This document shows positions 27,817-36,379 of a stretch of 64,000 nt of DNA, piece by piece. Position 1 is the first letter of the stretch; each line of letters begins with the position of its first letter. The notes under the pieces were generated by a model. That model searched no databases. It had not been told where the DNA came from and worked only from the letters and a program-made list of their open reading frames with translations. Position numbers and translations under genes: made by a program. The stretch comes from Oscillospiraceae bacterium NTUH-002-81 (GTDB lineage Bacteria > Bacillota > Clostridia > Lachnospirales > Lachnospiraceae), in contig CP136052.1 in assembly GCA_032620915.1 (NCBI GenBank), positions 30,001 through 94,000 on the forward strand, read 5' to 3'.

Positions 27817-28341
27817 ATGAGAGATGTGCAGACACCGGAAGAAGTGATCCATGCAACGCTGGTAAAACAGTATGACAAATATTACCGGCTGGCCTTCTGC
27901 TATGCGAGCAATCAGGAAGATGCCATGGACATTGTGCAGGAAGGGGCCTGCCGGGCCATCGCAGCAGCAGAGCAGTTAAAATATCCCCAGTTTGCAGATA
28001 CATGGGTTTACAGAATTATGATCAATACGGCGCGGGAATACCTGCGCAGGAACCGCAGGGAAGTGGCAGCAGGCGAGGAGCTGCCCGAGGAAGGACGGGA
28101 GGATACCTACGAGGAAACCGATCTTTACCGGGCATTGCAGCAGCTGGACGAGAAGGAGCGCACCGTGGTGATCTGTAAATATTTTGAAGATATGACACTG
28201 GATGAGATCGCGGATACGGAAAAAGAAAACGTCAATACCGTGAAATCCCGGCTTTACCGGGCGCTGAAAAAGCTGCGGGGGTATCTGGAGGAACCGGCAG
28301 GGGCCGGAAGCAGCAGAACAGGAAAGAGGGGTGTCGTTTAA
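27817..28341 (+). CDS. sigV: ECF sigma factor, SigV-like
   Basis: 174 aa with sigma region 2 (YYRLAFCYASNQEDAMDIVQ; TWVYRIMINTAREYLRR) and region 4 (LDEKERTVVICKYFEDMTLD followed by EIADTEKENVNTVKSRLYRA). The start ATG 27817 has GAGGTGG 6 nt upstream, though the frame is open further back. The partner behind it is an RsiV-type anti-sigma factor, so this is the SigV type, which in Bacillus and Clostridioides responds to lysozyme. Confidence 0.9.
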   Translation: MRDVQTPEEVIHATLVKQYDKYYRLAFCYASNQEDAMDIVQEGACRAIAAAEQLKYPQFADTWVYRIMINTAREYLRRNRREVAAGEELPEEGREDTYEETDLYRALQQLDEKERTVVICKYFEDMTLDEIADTEKENVNTVKSRLYRALKKLRGYLEEPAGAGSSRTGKRGVV

Positions 28342-28387
28342 ATGAAGGACAGAGAAGAAAAGAAAAAATGAAGCCGGGGAATGCAGG

Positions 28388-29302
28388 ATGGAACTGTATA
28401 TGCAGAAGCTAAAAAAACAGTATCAGGCAATTCCGGTCCCGGAGGAGGGCATTTTCCGCATGGAGCAGGCCATCCGGACAATGAAAAAGCAAAATGGGTA
28501 TAAGATACAGAGGCAGAGAAGATCATTTTGGAAGGGTGCCGGTATGACAGCCGCTGCAGCAGCGGTGTGCATCACTGTTCTGGCCAACAGCAGCGCATCT
28601 GTCAGCATGGCCATGGAGAAGATCCCGGTGTTGGGTGTTATCGTGAAAACTGTGACTTTCCGGGATTTCCAGGTGGATGAGGAACATTATCAGGCAGACG
28701 TAAACGTACCGCAGATGAGTGCCGGGGATGAGAACGGCAGTCAGGAGCTGCAGGATAACGTGGCAAAAATCAATGCGAACATTCAGTCCTATACCGATCA
28801 GTTTGTGGAAGAATTCAAGCAGTCCATGGAGGAAAACGGAGAAGAGTATGAAGGCCTGAACATTTCCTATGATGTGGTAACCGACAATGACAAGCTGTAT
28901 TCCATCAAGGTCAGTGCATTGCAGACTGCAGGGGATGCTGTGGAGACGAACCGGTATTATCATCTGGATAAAACCACCGGAACGGAATTAACGCTGTCCA
29001 ACCTGTTCAGAAGTGGCAGTGATTATACCACCGCCATCAGTGATGAAATCAGGAAACAGATGAAGGAACAGATGGAAGAGGATGACAGCAACAGGTATTT
29101 TCTGGATGAGGAGGACTTCCCGGAGTGGAATTTCAGGCAGATCCGGAAGGATCAGAACTTTTATATCAACAGTGATGGAAAACTGGTCATTGCCTTTGAC
29201 GAGGCAGAGGTTGCGCCTGCGTCCATGGGATGCCCGGAATTCGTCATCCCCACAGAAGTTATCCAGGATATGTTGAATCCGGGACTGTCGTTGATCCGGT
29301 AG
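28388..29302 (+). CDS. rsiV: RsiV-like anti-sigma factor
   Basis: 304 aa. A cytoplasmic sigma-binding N-terminus (KLKKQYQAIPVPEEGIFRME) precedes one membrane helix (about residues 50-70) and an extracellular DUF4163/DUF3298-type domain (VNVPQMS, RYYHLDKTTGTELTLSNLF, VIAFDEAEVAP). RsiV binds lysozyme through this domain and is then cut to release SigV. The start at 28388 has only GGGGA 7 nt upstream. An ATG at 28342, abutting the sigV stop and with AGAGGGG ahead, would be in frame if one A of the A6 run at 28363-28368 were removed, so the true protein may be 15 residues longer. Confidence 0.88.
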   Translation: MELYMQKLKKQYQAIPVPEEGIFRMEQAIRTMKKQNGYKIQRQRRSFWKGAGMTAAAAAVCITVLANSSASVSMAMEKIPVLGVIVKTVTFRDFQVDEEHYQADVNVPQMSAGDENGSQELQDNVAKINANIQSYTDQFVEEFKQSMEENGEEYEGLNISYDVVTDNDKLYSIKVSALQTAGDAVETNRYYHLDKTTGTELTLSNLFRSGSDYTTAISDEIRKQMKEQMEEDDSNRYFLDEEDFPEWNFRQIRKDQNFYINSDGKLVIAFDEAEVAPASMGCPEFVIPTEVIQDMLNPGLSLIR

Positions 29303-29333
29303 TTGATTGAGTAAGGGAATGAAATTATAAATG

Positions 29334-29382
29334 AAGTGCGTAAATTGAGAAAATATATTCAAAATTTACGCACTTTATTTTT
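29334..29382 (+). terminator. Terminator of sigV-rsiV
   Basis: AAGTGCGTAAATT pairs with AATTTACGCACTT around an AT loop, followed by TATTTTT. Confidence 0.85.
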
Positions 29383-29461
29383 GGGTGAAGGATTGTACCG
29401 GTAAAGCTTTCAAGCTGCTGTCTGTGATCAGGAAACGTTCCATCCGACGGAGGTCTGCTTG

Positions 29462-29491
29462 TTGACAAGAGCGGAAATAAAAAGGTATGAT
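29462..29491 (+). promoter_or_regulatory. Promoter upstream of the rhodanese-TtcA gene
   Basis: TTGACA (29462-29467) and TATGAT (29486-29491) with an 18-bp spacer, about 100 bp before the gene. Confidence 0.6.
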
Positions 29492-29593
29492 AGTTGCTGT
29501 AAAGTTGCTATAAAAAATGAAAAAGAGATCTACAGAAAAATTCTGTGACAGACAGAACAGAGAACCGGATCAGATGACAATGGAGCGAATATC

Positions 29594-30745
29594 ATGGAAA
29601 TTACAATAGCGGAATTTAGAAAATGGGAGCCGGGCAGTTACCGGCTGATTGACATAAGAGGTGATCAGGATGTGGCTTATGGCATGGTGCCGGGAGCAAT
29701 CCACATGCCGGCAGAGGGACTGCTGGAGGCTGTCAGGGAGAATCCGGAATTTGCCGGACAGAAGCTGGTGGTCTACTGTACGAGAGGACGGTTCAGTGTA
29801 GATGCTGCGGCAGAGCTTAAAGAGGCCGGATATGAGGCATACAGCCTGGCAGGAGGTTATCTGGGATGGCTCATGGACGAGATGAAGCGGGAGGAAGAGA
29901 CGGAGGAGGATGTCTGTGAGAAGGTGGAGCGGAGTCTGATGAAGAAGTTCCGCCGCTCCGTCTGGTGTCAGTTTACAAAAGCAGTGCGCCGATATGAGCT
30001 GGTAAAAGAGGGAGACTGCGTGGCGGTCTGTATTTCCGGCGGCAAGGATTCCATGCTGATGGCTAAGCTGTTTCAGGAGCTGCAGAAATACAGCAAGGTG
30101 CCTTTTTCGGTAAAATACATTGTCATGGATCCGGGCTACAGCCCTGAGAACCGGCAGGTCATCGAGGATAACGCCAAGAAGCTGCACATTCCGGTGGAGA
30201 TTTTCGAATCCGATATTTTTGATTCGGTGTACCATGTGGAGAAATCCCCCTGTTATCTGTGCGCCAGAATGCGCCGCGGCCACCTGTACAATTTTGCAAA
30301 ACAGCTGGGCTGCAATAAGATCGCCCTGGGCCATCACTACGATGATGTCATCGAGACGATTCTCATGGGCATGCTCTACGGCGCCCAGATCCAGACGATG
30401 ATGCCCAAGCTGCACAGTACCAACTTTGAGGGCATGGAGCTGATCCGCCCGCTGTACCTCATCCGGGAGGATGACATCAAGGCGTGGCGGGATTACAACC
30501 ACCTGCATTTCATCCAGTGCGCCTGCAAGTTCACGGACACGTGTACCACCTGCAACAACGAGGAAAATCGTTCCAAACGGGTAGAGATCAAGGAGCTCAT
30601 CCGCACCATGAAGGAGAAAAATCCCGATGTGGAGGCCCATATTTTCCGCAGTGTGGAAAATGTAAACCTGGATACGGTGATCGCCTATAAGCAGGGCGGG
30701 AAAAAGCATCATTTCCTGGACAGCTACGACGACAGGCAGGAGTAA
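29594..30745 (+). CDS. Rhodanese domain fused to TtcA-like tRNA thiolation ATPase
   Basis: 383 aa. Residues 1-100 form a rhodanese domain (RLIDIRGDQDVAYGMVPGA; catalytic Cys in VVYCTRGRFS). Residues 120-375 are a PP-loop ATPase with AVCISGGKDSMLM and the TtcA-type Cys motifs CYLCARMRRG and CTTCNNEEN. TtcA inserts sulfur into cytidine 32 of tRNAs. The fused rhodanese would carry persulfide sulfur to the ATPase, so one polypeptide could relay and insert sulfur. The fused order is seen directly; the relay is inferred. Confidence 0.92.
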   Translation: MEITIAEFRKWEPGSYRLIDIRGDQDVAYGMVPGAIHMPAEGLLEAVRENPEFAGQKLVVYCTRGRFSVDAAAELKEAGYEAYSLAGGYLGWLMDEMKREEETEEDVCEKVERSLMKKFRRSVWCQFTKAVRRYELVKEGDCVAVCISGGKDSMLMAKLFQELQKYSKVPFSVKYIVMDPGYSPENRQVIEDNAKKLHIPVEIFESDIFDSVYHVEKSPCYLCARMRRGHLYNFAKQLGCNKIALGHHYDDVIETILMGMLYGAQIQTMMPKLHSTNFEGMELIRPLYLIREDDIKAWRDYNHLHFIQCACKFTDTCTTCNNEENRSKRVEIKELIRTMKEKNPDVEAHIFRSVENVNLDTVIAYKQGGKKHHFLDSYDDRQE

Positions 30746-30755
30746 GAAGATAAAG

Positions 30756-30798
30756 ATAACGGCATTGTGTGTTGCGGCATACGGTGTCGTTATTTTTA
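30756..30798 (+). terminator. Terminator after rhodanese-TtcA
   Basis: ATAACGGCA (30756-30764) pairs with TGTCGTTAT (30785-30793), followed by TTTT. Confidence 0.75.
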
Positions 30799-30833
30799 TG
30801 ATATAATGTGCGAATCATGATATAATGTGCGAA
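30798..30833 (+). repeat. 17-bp tandem duplication containing TATAAT
   Basis: ATGATATAATGTGCGAA occurs at 30798-30814 and 30817-30833. Each copy contains TATAAT, so it duplicates a possible -10 element ahead of the acetyltransferase gene. Confidence 0.7.
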
Positions 30834-30924
30834 GGGAAAAACAAGCGGCTGTTATTGGAAAAGGATTCGCAGGATAAGAGAAAATGTAGAATGCTAAATC
30901 GGGATATGCAGGAGTGTCACTGTT

Positions 30925-31383
30925 ATGATCAGAGAATTACGAAAAGCAGATATAAATAAAGTTGCAGAGATCTGGTTAAATACCAATATAAAGGCACATG
31001 ATTTTATTCCTGCTCAATATTGGAAAAGTAATTTTGAATTGGTAAAAGAACTGTTGTTACAGGCAACGGTCTATGTCTATGAGGATAATCAGGAAATACA
31101 AGGCTTTATAGGGCTGAACGACGAATATATAGAGGGCATTTTTGTTTCTGATGAAATGCAGGCGCAGGGTATAGGTAAAATCCTGTTGAATTATGCGAAG
31201 GATAAAAGGAACAAATTGTTTTTGAACGTATATTGCAAAAATACACGGGCAGTATCTTTTTATCGAAGAGAAGGATTTGAGATTCAGTATAGTGGCCTGG
31301 ATGAAGCTACCGGGGAAAAAGATTATGTAATGGCATGGCAGCAGGAAAATCAGACGCATTTCGATCGGAAGTTAGGGCGGTGA
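30925..31383 (+). CDS. GNAT family N-acetyltransferase
   Basis: 152 aa. The acetyl-CoA motif A is EGIFVSDEMQAQGIGKILLNYA (core QAQGIG, about residues 72-92), followed by LNVYCKNTRAVSFYRREGF. The N-terminus (IRELRKADINKVAEIW) is typical. The acceptor substrate is unknown. RBS GGAG lies 11 nt before the ATG. Confidence 0.93.
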   Translation: MIRELRKADINKVAEIWLNTNIKAHDFIPAQYWKSNFELVKELLLQATVYVYEDNQEIQGFIGLNDEYIEGIFVSDEMQAQGIGKILLNYAKDKRNKLFLNVYCKNTRAVSFYRREGFEIQYSGLDEATGEKDYVMAWQQENQTHFDRKLGR

Positions 31384-31445
31384 ATGTTATGTGGTTTTGG
31401 TGGTTTATGTTACAGAACAGTCCGTTCAATGAAAAATATGGATAC

Positions 31446-32360
31446 ATGGAAAAAAGAATCCATATGCTGGCATTGGTGTTGATCGTGGGAATTTGTACCG
31501 GATGTGGTAAGGAGAATACAGGAATCGAAAATTCTCCGGTGAAAGAACAGACCGCTTCTACAAGCAGTGAAAATGATGAACTTGAATCGAATGAAGAACT
31601 GAGAATTGATTTTACTTATGATTATTCTATGGATATTAAAGCAGATGTAGATGATGTAGTATCTGACTCCACATCTCTACAGGAAGAATTAACAAATATT
31701 GAGAAGATTACACAAAAGTATACCCCATTAGCTGAGGCAGCACAAACGCAGAGCGAAATGAATGTAGCCGCTCAATGGCTTTATACGATATGGGATACGG
31801 AATTGAATAATCTTTGGAGCAGATTCAGCAATTTGGCGGATCAGCGGACGAAGGAGAACCTTCTTACCAAGCAGAGAAACTGGATAAATATGAAAGAAGA
31901 AGTAATTTTATTAAATGTTGGATCCAGAGAAGAAAATGGTAGCATGTATCCGCTCCTTCAGAATTCTTTCCTGGAGGAAATTACAAAAAACAGGGCTTAT
32001 ATTCTGGCAAGAGAGTTAGCGAAGATAAAAGGGGAAGCATTTGTTATGCCGGAAACTTCCGCAAAGTATGGAACATTTGTAGACAATCAGGGAACCGATG
32101 CTGTATACAGTTCTTTGATTACCAGGCAGAACTGGGAAGGCGAAGATGAGGCTGTGATTTCCATTTACAGACAGGGCGAAACAGAAGGAACTTTTGTCGA
32201 TAATGGAAACGGAGAACTGGTCTATGCATCAAAAGATGGGAGTGTGAAGGGCATTATCAAAATCAACGGATGGAATGGAGCAAACTTTAAAGTTACGGAA
32301 ATATCCGGTGAATCTCCTTTCTCCCCAGGAGAAGAATTTGAATTTCCCTTGCTGTTTTAG
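31446..32360 (+). CDS. LprI-like lipoprotein (DUF1311)
   Basis: 304 aa. A signal peptide ends in the lipobox ICTGC (residues about 15-19), so it is a lipoprotein on the outer face of the membrane. The middle part (WDTELNNLWSRFSNLADQRT and KQRNWINMKEEV) matches the DUF1311/LprI N-terminal domain named for the mycobacterial lysozyme inhibitor. The C-terminal 110 residues are a beta-rich domain of unknown type. The start at 31446 is picked because the signal peptide begins there; its ribosome site is weak. The neighbouring SigV/RsiV also concerns lysozyme, though 2 kb away. Confidence 0.75.
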   Translation: MEKRIHMLALVLIVGICTGCGKENTGIENSPVKEQTASTSSENDELESNEELRIDFTYDYSMDIKADVDDVVSDSTSLQEELTNIEKITQKYTPLAEAAQTQSEMNVAAQWLYTIWDTELNNLWSRFSNLADQRTKENLLTKQRNWINMKEEVILLNVGSREENGSMYPLLQNSFLEEITKNRAYILARELAKIKGEAFVMPETSAKYGTFVDNQGTDAVYSSLITRQNWEGEDEAVISIYRQGETEGTFVDNGNGELVYASKDGSVKGIIKINGWNGANFKVTEISGESPFSPGEEFEFPLLF

Positions 32361-32430
32361 CAGGTATCCTTTGGGGATAGAAAAAGAAGAATACGCAATG
32401 TTGTGACAACAGAAAGGTGTCGGTTATGCA

Positions 32431-33009
32431 ATGAGTGATACAACGGACTTTTATGATATGATTGAATGGTCAAAAAAAGGCGGGTATCAAGGTTCAACGA
32501 TATCTTTTTATGATTATGATACTGGTAAAATTTATGAGCCATTTCAAAAGCAGAGAAATGTATTATATGGAAAACCGGTTTATCTAAAGAATTCTTTTTG
32601 GCTTTTACAGGGAGATTATAATAGCGGGAAAATCGCTCTATTCCAGTATCTTCCAGATAATCCCCCGAAGTTGATCACACAACTGAATATAGGGGACGTA
32701 GACCCTTATAATCTGCGCATTATCGGAGAGGATGTTCACATTACAAGCGAGGATGATGCGTTTACCAGCTATTATCCGGAAAGTTTTAGATTTCCCAAGA
32801 ATCCCAATGAAAGTGTAATGATGATAGCAGATGGAAAAGTATATCTCTCAGCCTGGGTGGAAGAGGGCTGGGACGATGAAAAAGACTGTGCAACCGAAGA
32901 ATATAAATATTATGAAAAAGTGATCGTGAGAGATTTCAAGGGAAATGTGTTATCAGAGGCGCTTGGCTCTTTGCAGCAGCACCAAGATGGAACATGGTGG
33001 ATATCATAG
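32431..33009 (+). CDS. Hypothetical protein, possible truncated beta-propeller
   Basis: 192 aa, no family recognised. The pattern of aromatic-rich short strands (GKIALFQYLPD, DGKVYLSAWVEEGW) resembles beta-propeller blades. No signal peptide or good ribosome site is seen, so this may be the C-terminal piece of a formerly longer extracytoplasmic protein. Its end lies at the left border of island 2, which may have cut it. Confidence 0.5.
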   Translation: MSDTTDFYDMIEWSKKGGYQGSTISFYDYDTGKIYEPFQKQRNVLYGKPVYLKNSFWLLQGDYNSGKIALFQYLPDNPPKLITQLNIGDVDPYNLRIIGEDVHITSEDDAFTSYYPESFRFPKNPNESVMMIADGKVYLSAWVEEGWDDEKDCATEEYKYYEKVIVRDFKGNVLSEALGSLQQHQDGTWWIS

Positions 33010-33140
33010 AACAATCAGATTATATTTTCCATAGAAACGGACAACTTCCAGTTGATATTTCACATATTTTAGGAAATTTAATAACTGTTATATTTGATTA
33101 TCAAATTCTTCGCAAACCCTTGAAAATACTAAGTTTGTAG
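32994..33140 (+). other. Short open frame at the island 2 border
   Basis: 48 codons (MVDIIEQSDYIFHRNGQLP at the start) overlapping the end of the preceding gene in another frame. Its composition is protein-like but there is no ribosome site. It may be a frameshifted tail of the preceding gene. Confidence 0.25.
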
Positions 33141-33147
33141 CAAGTGA

Positions 33148-33232
33148 ACTTTCCCTTACTCTTTCCCTTGTGTTACATTTTCCCATTGCTTTTCATGAAC
33201 CTTAATATGGGAAAAATTAAGGGAAAGAAAAT
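33148..33232 (+). repeat. Left candidate integrase arm sites
   Basis: TTTCCCTTAC, TTTCCCTTGTG and the inverted ATTAAGGGAAA near 33221 reproduce the pattern found just behind the integrase at 44516-44570. They are taken as arm-type integrase sites marking the left end of island 2. The exact attachment core was not found. Confidence 0.45.
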
Positions 33233-33341
33233 TTCATAACACAATATAACATATAACAATAACGACATGGTGAACTGATTGAAATGTTTTCGATATTTAA
33301 CTCTGTAACTGATTATCAAAAGAAAATGGAGATAAGATACG

Positions 33342-33581
33342 ATGAGAACAATTTATGCAGAATATAATATAAACCACGATAGTATTGATGTTTACACAAG
33401 TGCTGGATATATGCTTCGCATTGATTGCTGGGAAGCTGAAAAAAATTTAAAAACCACATATGGATCAGAATGTGCGCTTACTTCATTGGCTGTGGATGAG
33501 CCTTTGGAATATGCAAGATTATATCTTGATGGCAATTTACAGATGTGGGTGGATACAGAAGATTCATTAGAACTTTATTAA
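33342..33581 (+). CDS. DUF6061-like small protein
   Basis: 79 aa acidic protein beginning MRTIYAEYNINHDSIDVYT. It contains YMLRIDCWEAEKNL and ends WVDTEDSLELY, as in small DUF6061-type proteins frequent on clostridial mobile elements (from memory). No function known. ATG 33342 has only a weak GGAG 10 nt upstream. It is the first gene of island 2. Confidence 0.65.
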   Translation: MRTIYAEYNINHDSIDVYTSAGYMLRIDCWEAEKNLKTTYGSECALTSLAVDEPLEYARLYLDGNLQMWVDTEDSLELY

Positions 33582-33675
33582 GCAAGAAGTGAGATAGTGT
33601 TGTAGGGAGTTTCCTGTAGTTAAAGATACCACACCCGATATGATGAACCCACGCTTATACACTACCAGCTATGAT

Positions 33676-33717
33676 AAAAGAAAGGACAGCAATTTGACAC
33701 TGCTGTCCTTTCTTTTA
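33676..33717 (+). terminator. Terminator before the two-component operon
   Basis: AAAGAAAGGACAGCA pairs with TGCTGTCCTTTCTTT around an 8-nt loop. The arms end in A- and T-runs, so it may work on both strands. Confidence 0.85.
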
Positions 33718-33779
33718 TAAAATTGCAGTACACAGAAAAAAGCTGTAAAATGAAAAATATATTTGTCCTTGTAACAATT

Positions 33780-33791
33780 CTCGGACATTTG
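33780..33791 (+). promoter_or_regulatory. Response-regulator box upstream of the regulator gene
   Basis: CTCGGACATTTG, exactly repeated at 35623-35634 before the ABC genes. A TATACT -10 box follows at about 33797. Confidence 0.5.
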
Positions 33792-33830
33792 CCTGTTATA
33801 CTATCTGCAAAAAGAAAAGGAAGTGATAAT

Positions 33831-34520
33831 ATGAAGCATATTTTAATTGTCGAAGATGATAATCTTTTGAATAAAACGCTTACTTATAATTTGGAATTGG
33901 ACGGTTACACAATAACTTCTGTTCTGAATGCAAGGACAGCCGCTGAATCATTAAAAACAAACATTTTTGATTTGGTATTGCTGGATATAAATTTACCAGA
34001 CGGAAATGGTTATGACCTATGCCGTCTTATCAAGCCAGAGCATCCTGATACAGTAGTTATATTTCTAACTGCCAACGATCAGGAAAGCAATCAGATACGG
34101 GGATATGAAGCTGGTGCAGTGGATTATATCACGAAACCTTTTTCGATTAGTGCTTTGCAGCGAAAAATCAAAGCCATGTTCGCTATGTTGGAGCATCACA
34201 AACCAGCTAAGGATATTTACGAGGATGGTAGCTTGTTTCTGGATTTTTCGGAACAATTTGCAAGTTTGAACGGGAAACCATTAGCACTTTCTGCGATGGA
34301 ATATAAAATGTTGAACCTATTTCTTAAAAATCCGAAGCAGGTACTTACTCGCCAACAATTTTTAGAAAAACTGTGGGATGTTGATGAAAAATATGTAGAT
34401 GAACATACCCTTACTACTTCTATCAGCCGTATTCGCAGTAAGATTGAAGCGGATGGCGACACATATATCAAAACGGTTTATGGTATGGGGTATCAATGGA
34501 CAGGAGGCGAAAAGAAATGA
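33831..34520 (+). CDS. OmpR-family response regulator
   Basis: 229 aa. The receiver domain (ILIVEDDNLLNKTLTYNLEL; phosphoacceptor Asp in LVLLDINLPDG; Lys in YITKPF) is followed by a winged-helix DNA-binding domain (LTRQQFLEKLWD, TLTTSISRIRSKI). ATG 33831 follows AAAGGAAG. The stop overlaps the kinase start (ATGA). It controls or is encoded with a Bce-like exporter, the usual arrangement for peptide-antibiotic sensing. Confidence 0.95.
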   Translation: MKHILIVEDDNLLNKTLTYNLELDGYTITSVLNARTAAESLKTNIFDLVLLDINLPDGNGYDLCRLIKPEHPDTVVIFLTANDQESNQIRGYEAGAVDYITKPFSISALQRKIKAMFAMLEHHKPAKDIYEDGSLFLDFSEQFASLNGKPLALSAMEYKMLNLFLKNPKQVLTRQQFLEKLWDVDEKYVDEHTLTTSISRIRSKIEADGDTYIKTVYGMGYQWTGGEKK

Positions 34521-35548
34521 ATCTGAATAACCTTTCTGCTAAGAAAATTTGTAGACTGGTTAGTGCTGGCATGGTTTTCTCTATGCTGGTAATTACCGGT
34601 ATTTTCGGCGGTATAATGCAGGATATACGAATTTTTATAGTGGGTGGAACATTGACACTCTGTGCGTTTTTCTGGATTTGGCTATTGGTGCTGATTTTTG
34701 GAAAACGCCTTTCTCATTTTACTTCTAATTTGTGCCGGACGCTGGACAACATGATTGATGGAAACGAGGAATTACAAAAGTCAAATGATAGTGAAACTCT
34801 TTTTGCCCGTATCAACCACCGCTTAATTCGGTTGTATGAGATTATGCAGAAAAACCGGCACAAGGTAGACATGGAACGACAGGAGCTTCAAATGCTGATT
34901 TCTGATATTTCACATCAAGTTAAAACGCCTGTCAGCAATTTGCAAATGGTAACGGACACACTTTTAACAAAGCCTGTTTCAGAAGAAGAACGGATGGACT
35001 TTTTACAAGGCATACGTAGTCAGACTGATAAACTGGATTTTCTGTTCCAAGCACTGGTTAAAACGTCCCGGTTGGAAACCGGAGCAATACGATTAGAAAA
35101 GAAAGACAGCAGCTTATTCCATACGCTTGCACAAGCCATGAGCAGTATTGTATATGCCGCAGAGAAAAAAGAAATTGCTGTATCCGTGGATTGCCCGGAA
35201 AATTTGATAATCTCCCATGACAGCAAGTGGACAAGCGAAGCCCTTTTCAATCTGCTGGACAATGCAGTAAAATACACTCCGTCAGGTGGAAAGATTTCTG
35301 TATCAGTGGTTCAGTGGGAAATGTACGTAGAGGTCAAAGTGACCGACACCGGCAAGGGCATTTCAGAAAGCAATCAGGCTGCCATCTTCCGGCGCTTCTA
35401 TCGTGAGGAAGAAGTACACGATCAACAGGGTGTGGGAATAGGTTTGTATTTGGCTCGTGAGATTGTAACAAGGCAAGGGGGCTATATCAAGGTTGTTTCA
35501 GAGCTGAGGCAAGGCTCAGAATTTTCTATTATGCTTCCTGTAAGGTAA
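34517..35548 (+). CDS. Sensor histidine kinase
   Basis: 343 aa. Two membrane helices lie near the N-terminus (about residues 12-65) with only a short outside loop, as in intramembrane-sensing kinases. The H-box is ISDISHQVKTPVSNL, the N-box FNLLDNAVKYTP, and G-boxes are DTGKGIS and GVGIGLYLAR. The near absence of an external sensor suggests it relies on the co-encoded ABC permease to detect the inducer, as in BceS-type systems. Confidence 0.94.
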   Translation: MNLNNLSAKKICRLVSAGMVFSMLVITGIFGGIMQDIRIFIVGGTLTLCAFFWIWLLVLIFGKRLSHFTSNLCRTLDNMIDGNEELQKSNDSETLFARINHRLIRLYEIMQKNRHKVDMERQELQMLISDISHQVKTPVSNLQMVTDTLLTKPVSEEERMDFLQGIRSQTDKLDFLFQALVKTSRLETGAIRLEKKDSSLFHTLAQAMSSIVYAAEKKEIAVSVDCPENLIISHDSKWTSEALFNLLDNAVKYTPSGGKISVSVVQWEMYVEVKVTDTGKGISESNQAAIFRRFYREEEVHDQQGVGIGLYLAREIVTRQGGYIKVVSELRQGSEFSIMLPVR

Positions 35549-35567
35549 GATATAACCACTTTTTTTG

Positions 35568-35634
35568 AAATGTCCGAGCGTTGTAACATTTCACTCTGAT
35601 TTTCGATAAAAATTTTTTCTATCTCGGACATTTG
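35568..35634 (+). promoter_or_regulatory. Inverted response-regulator boxes before the ABC operon
   Basis: AAATGTCCGAG (35568-35578) faces CTCGGACATTT (35623-35633); TGTAACATTT occurs at 35582 and 35635. TACAAT at about 35651 could be the -10 box. The same 12-mer occurs before the response regulator gene. Confidence 0.55.
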
Positions 35635-35699
35635 TGTAACATTTGTGGTTTACAATGGCTTTATCAACAGATAGAAAGCCTTGAAAGGAGCATTTGAAT

Positions 35700-36365
35700 A
35701 TGAGCATTTTACAAACAATCGACTTAAAGAAGTATTACGGCACAGAACCAAATATTACTCGTGCCCTTAATGGTGTAAATTTTACTGTGGAACAGGGAGA
35801 ATTTGTTGCCGTAGTTGGAACTTCCGGCAGCGGTAAGTCTACATTGCTTCACATGATGGGAGGACTTGATACCCCCACTTCCGGCAGCGTGATTGTACGG
35901 GGAGAAGAACTCGCAAAAAAGAATGATGATGAATTGACAATTTTCCGCCGTCGTAACATCGGATTTATCTTCCAAAATTATAATCTGGTTCCGATTTTGA
36001 ATGTATATGAAAATATCGTCCTGCCTGTGGAACTGGATGGCGATACAGTAGACCAGAAATTTATGGACGAAGTTGTGTATATGTTGGCTTTAGAAGATAA
36101 ACTGGAAAATATGCCGAACAATCTTTCAGGCGGTCAACAGCAACGTGTAGCGATTGCACGAGCTTTAATTACGAAGCCTGCGATTATCCTTGCTGATGAA
36201 CCGACCGGAAATCTTGATAGCAAGACCAGTGCAGATGTGTTAGGGCTTTTGAAGCATACCAGCGGAGAATTTAATCAGACCATTGTAATGATTACTCACA
36301 ACAACGAGATCGCTCAACTCGCAGACCGCATTGTACGGATTGAAGATGGTAAAATTGTTGGCTAA
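35700..36365 (+). CDS. ABC transporter ATP-binding protein, MacB/BceA type
   Basis: 221 aa single ATPase domain: P-loop [10 protein letters not shown]-loop [10 protein letters not shown], signature [15 protein letters not shown], Walker [14 protein letters not shown]. The start ATG 35700 has GGAG about 10 nt upstream. It pairs with the FtsX-type permease 14 nt downstream to form a Bce-like exporter. Confidence 0.96.
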   Translation: MSILQTIDLKKYYGTEPNITRALNGVNFTVEQGEFVAVVGTSGSGKSTLLHMMGGLDTPTSGSVIVRGEELAKKNDDELTIFRRRNIGFIFQNYNLVPILNVYENIVLPVELDGDTVDQKFMDEVVYMLALEDKLENMPNNLSGGQQQRVAIARALITKPAIILADEPTGNLDSKTSADVLGLLKHTSGEFNQTIVMITHNNEIAQLADRIVRIEDGKIVG

Positions 36366-36379
36366 AGGAGGTGGGAATT

